From Bacteroidota bacterium (GTDB lineage: Bacteria > Bacteroidota > Kryptoniia > Kryptoniales > JAKASW01), in NCBI GenBank assembly GCA_021796055.1, contig JAJYOS010000126.1, positions 1 to 11,026 of the forward strand: 11,026 bases of DNA. The letters run 5' to 3'. Positions 1 through 5,402 of this stretch are shown piece after piece. A program made the translations under genes and the position numbers. The stretch's first letter is position 1, and the number at the start of each line of letters is the position of its first letter. A model generated the notes under the pieces. That model saw nothing but the letters and a program-made list of their open reading frames with translations, searched no databases and was not told the DNA's origin.

Positions 1-56
1 TCCGGAGAAGATATACAAAACGCACCCCCACCGCTTATTCCACATAACTTTGATCA
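1..56 (+). repeat. Perfect inverted repeat, left copy
   Basis: Bases 1-56 are the exact reverse complement of 1003-1058, with no mismatch. Base 57 breaks the match on the inner side. The outer end cannot be seen because it coincides with the window edge. The copy lies inside the glycosidase coding frame, just before the NPCBM module. Confidence 0.95.
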
Positions 57-543
57 TGCCGATTGGATCGAGCCAAAGCTAACGGGTAAGAAGGGGATCT
101 TAAACCTGACCGATATGAAATGGGTCAGCGCATCGGCCGGGTGGGGCAGCGTTACGGTGAATAAGAGCGTAGGGGGTAATACATTAGGCGTGAATAACGA
201 TGTGTATGCCGACGGCATCGGTACCCATGCAAATTCAATTATTGAATATGACATCCCTCCGGGATATGATACTTTCTCCGCGATAGCCGGGCTTGATAAG
301 GAATGCGTTGGACACAACGAAGGGGCGACGGTGGAGTTTCATGTTTTCACCAAATATCCCGGCGCTTCCGTTCCGCCTGATTCCGTCAGAATATCCTTGA
401 AGCCTGAGCAATTGGGTCTTAAAGGTGAGTGCGAAGTGCGTGACCTGTGGGAAAGAAGAGTTATCGGAGTGTACGCGAGCGAAATATCTCTGTATGTCAG
501 GAAACACGGCGCGCGGTTGTTGAAGGTCAGTGAAGTGAAATGA
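1..543 (+). CDS. Glycoside hydrolase C-terminal part: NPCBM module plus GH27-like tail (5' partial)
   Basis: The frame is open from base 1 and gives 180 residues before TGA, so the catalytic part lies outside the window. Residues about 34-118 carry NPCBM hallmarks: GWG (47-49), GIGTHANS (72-79) and FSAIAGLDKE (92-101), followed by a GATVEFHVF strand. NPCBM modules bind carbohydrate and are attached to several glycosidase families. Residues about 128-180 read like the C-terminal beta-sandwich of GH27 alpha-galactosidases: LGLKGECEVRDLW, then HGARLLKV (169-176). HADW (19-22) precedes the module, as I recall from related enzymes. I infer a secreted or periplasmic alpha-galactosidase-type enzyme, but without the catalytic domain the family is not proven. 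An ATG at 115 is internal to the domain and is not a credible start. The first 56 bases recur inverted at 1003-1058. Confidence 0.75.
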   Translation, partial: SGEDIQNAPPPLIPHNFDHADWIEPKLTGKKGILNLTDMKWVSASAGWGSVTVNKSVGGNTLGVNNDVYADGIGTHANSIIEYDIPPGYDTFSAIAGLDKECVGHNEGATVEFHVFTKYPGASVPPDSVRISLKPEQLGLKGECEVRDLWERRVIGVYASEISLYVRKHGARLLKVSEVK

Positions 544-634
544 GAGAATTGGACGCTGAAACACACAAGGCTGTCGGCAGGATGCGCTCATGTCCAAATT
601 ACTTAAAACTATGGGGTGGGTCTTACAGTTAATC

Positions 635-665
635 AAGCCGGTGTTTGGCCGGTCGTCTGGCTTTT
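635..665 (+). terminator. Weak terminator-like hairpin after the glycosidase gene
   Basis: AAGCC at 635-639 pairs with GGCTT at 659-663, with an internal CCGG/CCGG pairing, and the 3' arm runs into TTTT. It sits about 90 bases after the glycosidase stop. The stem is short and the loop long, so this is a modest candidate for transcription termination of that gene. Confidence 0.3.
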
Positions 666-781
666 CGACTTAGATGAACCCGTTATTCTGGACCGATCCT
701 GCCGTGAAGGGGGTAATCCTCGGGGATACGTTCAGGGCATGATCATTCGCACGGATGCTTGCCTCGTGTGAACGGACGACA

Positions 782-957
782 CCGAGCGGCCAGCGCTGAA
801 ATGGCTGGAGGAGTAAGGATGCCGGCTCGGCGAACGAAGCCCGTTAGTTTGTGGCTGGTCAACGTTGGGTGCGAAGGCGCATCTCGCACCCGACGGGTTT
901 CGTGTGAGGTTGGAGTGGACGTCCCGTGAAGCAGGAGCTTCCGGGTTCTGATTCCCG
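782..957 (+). ncRNA. Structured RNA candidate with nested hairpins, possibly a transposon-type (omega RNA-like) element
   Basis: Four adjacent foldable units are visible. CCGAGC (782-787) pairs with GCTCGG (825-830) and encloses CCAGC/GCTGG (790-794/804-808). GAAGCCCGT (836-844) pairs with ACGGGTTTC (893-901) with one G-U pair and encloses an 8-bp perfect stem at 867-874/884-891. GAAGC/GCTTC (928-932/937-941) and CGGG/CCCG (942-945/954-957) follow. A GAAGCAGGAGCTTC hairpin, then a G/C hairpin and a GAGAGTTCATT ending, reminds me of right ends of IS200/IS605-family elements, where the guide-RNA scaffold (omega RNA) of TnpB or IscB nucleases lies. No nuclease reading frame is beside it, so if the assignment is right this would be a remnant or a non-autonomous element. 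The pairings are read directly from the sequence. The family assignment is from memory and tentative. The true ends are unknown and may extend to about 740-990. Confidence 0.45.
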
Positions 958-1002
958 TACAAAGTTGGGAGAGTTCATTGCTGGAACTTGTTCATTGAGG
1001 CC

Positions 1003-1058
1003 TGATCAAAGTTATGTGGAATAAGCGGTGGGGGTGCGTTTTGTATATCTTCTCCGGA
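1003..1058 (-). repeat. Perfect inverted repeat, right copy
   Basis: This is the exact reverse complement of bases 1-56, 946 bases from the left copy. Read on the minus strand in the glycosidase frame, the sequence beyond the repeat (1059 onward) meets a TAA three codons upstream. The flanking DNA is therefore not a second intact copy of the same gene. Confidence 0.95.
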
Positions 1059-1171
1059 TTGACGTTAGGCCTCAGAAAGCGGTATTCCTTGGAGTATCCG
1101 TGGCCTCTCGTGAGAACATTTCCGCAAAACTGACCCCCGAGAGGGCTAGTCGAGATCAAGCACGATTTTAC

Positions 1172-1200
1172 TTGACATTTAAGCGAAGTGTTTATATAAT
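1172..1200 (+). promoter_or_regulatory. Consensus sigma-70-type promoter
   Basis: TTGACA at 1172-1177 and TATAAT at 1195-1200 are both exact consensus hexamers, separated by 17 bases, the optimal spacing. The predicted start of transcription is near 1207. This is the best promoter in the window. It points towards the TonB receptor gene, whose start is about 900 bases away, so the transcript would have either a very long leader or a short product of its own. Confidence 0.75.
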
Positions 1201-1202
1201 TT

Positions 1203-1227
1203 AACCGGTTCAATGAACGTTGAACCG
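1203..1227 (+). promoter_or_regulatory. Operator-like palindromes at the transcription start (LacI-type core)
   Basis: AACCGGTT at 1203-1210 is a perfect palindrome matching the AANCGNTT core bound by many LacI-family regulators. It overlaps a longer inverted repeat, CGGTTCAA (1206-1213) with TTGAACCG (1220-1227). The position directly after the -10 box, over the start point, is classic for repression. A sugar-responsive LacI-family repressor would suit a glycan locus, but no regulator gene is in the window. Confidence 0.5.
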
Positions 1228-1350
1228 ACGCGGGTCGTCTTGATTCGCGCGCCAATGGTAGTATATGAGGTGCTCGGCCGGTTTAATGGTTTTCCGGTCA
1301 TGATGTTTCCACGTGTGGACATCCGCGTGGAAGTAGAATGTGACGATTAA
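1213..1350 (+). CDS. Possible 45-codon short-leader ORF (leader peptide candidate)
   Basis: An ATG lies about six bases after the predicted start of transcription and opens a 45-codon frame beginning MNVEPTRVVLIRAP and ending VECDD. There is no room for a Shine-Dalgarno sequence, so translation would have to be leaderless-like. The TAA stop coincides with the 5' arm of the hairpin at 1348-1370, an arrangement seen in attenuation leaders. I recognise no domain and no run of regulatory codons. Chance is a serious alternative, because open frames of this length are common in GC-balanced DNA. What favours it is its position relative to the promoter and hairpin, not its sequence. Confidence 0.2.
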   Translation: MNVEPTRVVLIRAPMVVYEVLGRFNGFPVMMFPRVDIRVEVECDD

Positions 1351-1378
1351 TCCTAATAGCCTTTGGATTAGATTTTTT
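1348..1378 (+). terminator. Terminator- or attenuator-like hairpin with T-run
   Basis: TAATCC (1348-1353) pairs with GGATTA (1365-1370) and is followed at once by GATTTTTT (1371-1378). The stem is short and AT-rich, so termination would be weak. Together with the promoter at 1172-1200 it would define a transcript of about 170 nucleotides. Confidence 0.35.
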
Positions 1379-2073
1379 GCGATAAAACAAAGGGAGCAGA
1401 TGCGCGGATTAATGTGCCCAAGCGGCACAGCGCGGTGCGTCCACTTGGCAACGATCACGGGAGAGAAATGGGATGTCTGGCAACGGGAAAATAAAAGGGT
1501 CGGTGCGGCTTCATGCCGGCGTGGGTCTAAGAGGCGAAGGGCCGATTATCCTTGTTGAGCACGGCTTCTTTTCCCCGGCGGAGAAGCGAACTGGTGTAGG
1601 GTATCAAGTGCACATACCGGCATTGACCGCGGGGAGGGTTCGTTATATGCCGGATGAAATCGGTTCGCGATTGACTTCCGCGGATCAAGCCAGAATTGTA
1701 CCCCCCGCCCCTCGCCTCAAAACTCACAAAGCACCCAATCGCATGTTTAACTCGCGCGAATTTTCCGAGCGCTCCACATGGAATTTCGCGTGATGAATCA
1801 TTGCGGGTCAAACAGGAGGAGCGTGGTTGATTATTCGGCGTCCGGCCTGTCTTCCCGACGCCTGCAAGGATTCTGGTTCACCGATGATCTGCTTCTCCTT
1901 CCCCCGGTCCCGCCCTTGTCATGGTTGGCGGGGTGGGATGGGGGTTATAATCACCCGAGTATGGATGTGGAAAAGCAATTGAAAAGTGGCGGCGGAAACT
2001 TGCTCGCGGCTGAGGAGAAGCGAAGGAGAAAATGCCGCGTTGAAGGCGCCACGCAGTAGTTGTGCAACAGGTC
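1379..2073. other. Stretch with no convincing gene upstream of the TonB receptor
   Basis: Several frames are open for 70-106 codons on both strands (for example 1473-1793 on plus and 1527-1811 on minus). None has a good ribosome-binding site, a recognisable domain or the composition of the neighbouring genes. A TATAAT-like hexamer at about 1947 lacks a well-spaced -35 box. A decayed gene or an untranslated leader of the receptor gene is possible, and I cannot tell which. Confidence 0.4.
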
Positions 2074-2088
2074 GTTTAATAAACTATT

Positions 2089-2094
2089 AAGGAG
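2089..2094 (+). promoter_or_regulatory. Ribosome-binding site deciding a GTG start
   Basis: AAGGAG stands eight bases before the GTG at 2103. The next in-frame ATG (2124) has no such site, so the GTG is preferred as the receptor's start. The palindrome GTTTAATAAAC lies just upstream at 2074-2084 and could be a small regulatory site. Confidence 0.65.
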
Positions 2095-2102
2095 ATATTC
2101 TC

Positions 2103-5100
2103 GTGAAAAGGGTATTTGTTACCATGATGCTGTCGCGGCTCTCATTCCGGGAAAAGGCCGCGCGCTCCTTCGTCTTGAGAGGACTCTTTGTGATCAGCGC
2201 AGTCCTATTTTTTACGGCTCAATCCCTTTTGGCTGCAGCGACGACGACGATCAAGGGGAAAGTGAGCGATATGGATACCAAGGAGCCGCTTCCCGGCGCC
2301 ACAATTGTCGTCAAAGGCACCAGCATCGGAGCTTCAACCGATCTGAACGGCAATTTCGTCATCTACAGTGTACCTGCCGGGCAATGCACGCTCGTGGTAT
2401 CCTATGTCGGGTACGATGGGATCAGTGAGGTTGTCGATGTCCCGAGCAGTGGGACGCTTCAAAAGGACTTCGAGCTGAGAGCCGTGGGCATTCAAGGCAA
2501 AGGCGTGACGGTGACCGCTCAGGCCCAAGGCCAAAGGGAGGCCATTAACACACAACTTAGTTCTAATACTATAATAAACGTCGTGTCGTCCGAGAAGATC
2601 CATCAGCTGCCGGACGACAACGCCGCAACGGCGCTCAGTCGTCTGCCAGGAGTTTCTCTTATGAACGGGGACCAGGTAGTCATCCGTGGAGTACAGGCTA
2701 AGCTGAATCAGATCCTGATAAACGGTATCGAGCTGCCTTCAACAGACATGAACAACCGCGCAACAGATCTTGGTTTCATATCATCGAATTTGCTCTCCAG
2801 CATTGAAGTCATAAAAGCGCTTACGCCGGATATGGATGCCAATGCACTTGGCGGCGTGGTTAATTTAAGATTGAGGGAAGCCCCATCTGGTCTTCATTTC
2901 GATGCGCTTACTCAGGGAAATTACAATGCGTCAGACCGCGTGGCAGATAACTACAAGTTTTGGGCGAGTATCAGTGACCGTTTCTTCGGCGACAAATTTG
3001 GTGTGTTCCTCCAGGGAAATATGGACCGCACTGATGGTGGTAATCAAATAGCTTCCATCACACCAAACTTCCTCGGGGCAGGCAATAGAGATTACGGTCA
3101 AGCTACCTACATAACTACTGGTGCGACTTATCAGTACGCCGCCAACATTGTCAGAAACAGCGGCGGGAGTCTTATACTGGATTATCGGCTTCCCAACGGT
3201 AAAATAGTCTTCCAGAATACTTATAGCGGGAATGTTACAGATCAATTGAATAATTATACCTCAATTGACTTTACTCGTAGTCAGGTGATATTCACCCCGG
3301 ACCGCAATCTATACGGAAAGGAGCTGTGGATCAACGCGCTTCAGGTAGAGAATTCTTTCGGCGATATCAAGTTGGATGTGAGCTTGTCTCATTCTGCCAC
3401 ACAGCAATATACAATTTTCGCGTATACACCCGGTATTAATGGTAATGGATGGAACCAATTTCTTAATCAGGGTGCCACTGCACCGTTTGGTTACGATGCT
3501 TCAGGCAATCCGATTACTTATAGTTCCACGGCCGCGCAGCAGAGTATGTCGCTTACAAACGCACTTGGAGTCTTCAACAATCTTAACCCGGCAGATGCTG
3601 ATAGTGCAACACTGAATGGGTGGCCTATGAGCATTTGGAATCAGTTTTATCAGCATTTGTATAACGCGTCCTTCGATGTGTCGGCGCCGGTTAACTTTAG
3701 TAATGATGTCACCGCCATATTTAAAGCGGGTGGTAAGTACGTAAGAACAACGCGTGAAAATAATATCAATGAAGATATGACCAATAGGACTAACGATTTG
3801 TATGCGAGTCCGGAGGCGAATAAATACCTTGGGGCTAGTCAGTCTAATCCGGTGAGTTTCCCGATGGTTATGAATAATGACTTTACGAGAGGGAAATATT
3901 ATCTAAATAGTTTTTACGATTTTACTAACGGCGGTTATAAGTATACGCTAAATCGGAATAGGTTCGATACCTGGCTGCAGTTGGTTGAGCCACACTGGCA
4001 GGTTCCCATACAGTACGCTGACAGCTATAAAAATGACTGGAACGGTTCGGAACAATTTTCAGCGGGTTATGCAATGGGTACCATCAACATTGGTCCAAGG
4101 CTGACTTTACTGGGCGGTGTTCGTTTCGAAAGTTATAATATGATTTACCATGCCCAGTATACTTATGTTCTTCATACTGTTTATGGCGACGCTGCCAGTA
4201 CCGAAGGCAACCCGCCTGCTATTACCGTTAACGACTCGACTAATCCCTCTAATCCGCATTACAAAGTACCCTATAGTGCCTTCAACGTGAACCGTACTGA
4301 TAACAACCTGTTCCCCGATGTACAACTCCAATATCGGGTTAATGATTGGTCGGATCTCAGACTCGCCTATACTACCGGTATTTCCCGTCCGGACTATACG
4401 GCAATTATTCCTAAAGTTGCTTTCTATGATGGCGGCATGGAACTTGGCAATCCTTTGCTGAAGCCTGCCACAGCAAAAAACTTCGATGTCGTTGTGTCCT
4501 TTCACAATAATTCAATCGGTCTCTTTACGATAGATGCATTCTACAAAATAATAGCAAATCAAATGTACAATGCAACGATTTACTACGGGAGTCGTTCTCA
4601 ATATGCCGCTTATGCCCCTATCCCCGACTCATTGTTTTTGAGCCAGAGATTTGGGTTTAACGTGCCTCTCTATCAGCAGGTTAATCTCAATTTAAACAAT
4701 CCGAGCCTCGGCTATATAAGAGGCGTTGAAGTCGATTGGCAGACGAATTTCTGGTATTTGCCCGGTCCGCTTAGTGCTCTTGTCCTGGATGTGAACTATA
4801 CAAAATCAGGGTCAAATACCACTTACAATGTTCTTACACTGGATCCCACCTCTGTTCGTGATCCGAATCCCCCTCATCACTTAATACCTGTCTTCAATAC
4901 AAAAGACACGGTTTATGTCGGCAGATTGATTCAACAGGCAAACGATGTGGTGAACGTTGCGCTTGGTGTCGACTATAAAGGCTTCTCCGGTCGTATATCA
5001 TTCAACATGGTCGGTAATTTATTGACCGGTTTTGGTCAACCTCAAAGACCTGAAACGACTCAATTTACCGGCAACATTTATAGGTGGGATTTTATGCTTA

Positions 5101-5279
5101 AACAGGATCTGCCCATTAGTGGTTTGAGCCTGGCTTTGAATGGAGTAAATATTTTTCACCAGGGAGTAAGTACGTATCAGAATTACCGAACGAGTCCGGA
5201 TGCTCCGATAACCAAGAACCTGGTTTCAGTTTTATATTCCCCGTCGGTATTCGAGCTGAATTTGAGATATTCTTTCTAA
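2103..5279 (+). CDS. TonB-dependent outer-membrane receptor with N-terminal carboxypeptidase-regulatory-like domain
   Basis: This 1058-residue protein would import a ligand across the outer membrane using TonB-ExbBD energy. Residues 1-45 form a signal sequence with a long basic n-region and a hydrophobic core (FVISAVLFF). Residues about 50-125 are a CarboxypepD_reg-like beta-sandwich (IKGKVSD, PLPGATIVVKGTS, GNFVIYSVPAG, VSYVGY). Residues about 150-260 are the plug (ALSRLPGVS, VVIRGVQAKLNQILINGIE, ALGGVVNLRLRE). The remainder is an aromatic-rich 22-strand-type barrel ending FELNLRYSF with the expected terminal Phe. The plug wording resembles the Xanthomonas/Caulobacter-type TonB receptors that often take up sugars without SusD, and no SusD gene follows. 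The start is GTG with a good ribosome-binding site. The T9SS protein begins 123 bases downstream and may be co-transcribed. The substrate is not readable from sequence; a glycan is inferred from the neighbours. Confidence 0.93.
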   Translation: MKRVFVTMMLSRLSFREKAARSFVLRGLFVISAVLFFTAQSLLAAATTTIKGKVSDMDTKEPLPGATIVVKGTSIGASTDLNGNFVIYSVPAGQCTLVVSYVGYDGISEVVDVPSSGTLQKDFELRAVGIQGKGVTVTAQAQGQREAINTQLSSNTIINVVSSEKIHQLPDDNAATALSRLPGVSLMNGDQVVIRGVQAKLNQILINGIELPSTDMNNRATDLGFISSNLLSSIEVIKALTPDMDANALGGVVNLRLREAPSGLHFDALTQGNYNASDRVADNYKFWASISDRFFGDKFGVFLQGNMDRTDGGNQIASITPNFLGAGNRDYGQATYITTGATYQYAANIVRNSGGSLILDYRLPNGKIVFQNTYSGNVTDQLNNYTSIDFTRSQVIFTPDRNLYGKELWINALQVENSFGDIKLDVSLSHSATQQYTIFAYTPGINGNGWNQFLNQGATAPFGYDASGNPITYSSTAAQQSMSLTNALGVFNNLNPADADSATLNGWPMSIWNQFYQHLYNASFDVSAPVNFSNDVTAIFKAGGKYVRTTRENNINEDMTNRTNDLYASPEANKYLGASQSNPVSFPMVMNNDFTRGKYYLNSFYDFTNGGYKYTLNRNRFDTWLQLVEPHWQVPIQYADSYKNDWNGSEQFSAGYAMGTINIGPRLTLLGGVRFESYNMIYHAQYTYVLHTVYGDAASTEGNPPAITVNDSTNPSNPHYKVPYSAFNVNRTDNNLFPDVQLQYRVNDWSDLRLAYTTGISRPDYTAIIPKVAFYDGGMELGNPLLKPATAKNFDVVVSFHNNSIGLFTIDAFYKIIANQMYNATIYYGSRSQYAAYAPIPDSLFLSQRFGFNVPLYQQVNLNLNNPSLGYIRGVEVDWQTNFWYLPGPLSALVLDVNYTKSGSNTTYNVLTLDPTSVRDPNPPHHLIPVFNTKDTVYVGRLIQQANDVVNVALGVDYKGFSGRISFNMVGNLLTGFGQPQRPETTQFTGNIYRWDFMLKQDLPISGLSLALNGVNIFHQGVSTYQNYRTSPDAPITKNLVSVLYSPSVFELNLRYSF

Positions 5280-5390
5280 AAAAACGTCTATTCAATTACT
5301 GTTGTGCTTAAAGGAAGGAGGTGTCGGCGAGTTTTTGGGCAAGCGTGAATGTGCGTTTTCACACACAATTATCAAACAACCACCAATTTC

Positions 5391-5396
5391 AGGAGG
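5391..5396 (+). promoter_or_regulatory. Strong ribosome-binding site for the T9SS protein
   Basis: A perfect AGGAGG lies six bases before the ATG at 5403. It rules out the in-frame GTG at 5349, which would put 18 residues ahead of an otherwise textbook signal peptide. Confidence 0.85.
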
Positions 5397-5402
5397 TCTA
5401 AA

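Larger units (their letters stand above)
544..1171. other. Gene-free structured stretch between the glycosidase and the promoter
   Basis: No protein frame here is convincing on either strand. The stretch holds the terminator-like hairpin at 635-665, the nested-hairpin RNA candidate at 782-957 and the right copy of the 56-bp inverted repeat. Two short inverted pairs are also visible: TGAGGCC at 996-1002 with GGCCTCA at 1068-1074, which bracket the repeat copy, and CCTCTCG at 1104-1110 with CGAGAGG at 1138-1144. The minus-strand frame through 1255-992 is open, but it has no recognisable domain and passes through the inverted copy in a different frame from the glycosidase. Confidence 0.6.

Noticed and set aside
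616..771. Plus-strand frame of about 50 codons beginning at a GTG (VGLTVNQAG...)
   Set aside because: It has no ribosome-binding site and no recognisable domain, and it runs into the structured RNA candidate.
940..958. tRNA T-arm-like segment (GGTTCTGATTCCCG)
   Set aside because: No acceptor stem, anticodon arm or CCA-compatible end surrounds it. The bases are better explained by the adjacent G/C hairpin.
740..990. Group II intron fragment
   Set aside because: No domain V-like hairpin with the usual GAGC...GUACGGUUC pattern and no reverse-transcriptase frame nearby.
992..1255. Minus-strand open frame of 87 codons across the right repeat copy
   Set aside because: It reads the repeat in a different frame from the glycosidase, lacks any domain, and has no convincing translation signal.
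1473..1793. 106-codon plus-strand frame
   Set aside because: No ribosome-binding site, low-complexity composition unlike the other proteins, and an equally long frame on the opposite strand. No family recognised.
1917..1952. Second promoter with TATAAT near 1947
   Set aside because: The nearest -35-like hexamers are spaced about 15 or 24 bases away and match poorly.
5313..5349. Shine-Dalgarno-like GGAAGGAGG in the gap before the T9SS gene
   Set aside because: No start codon at suitable spacing opens a frame. The real start has its own perfect site at 5391-5396.
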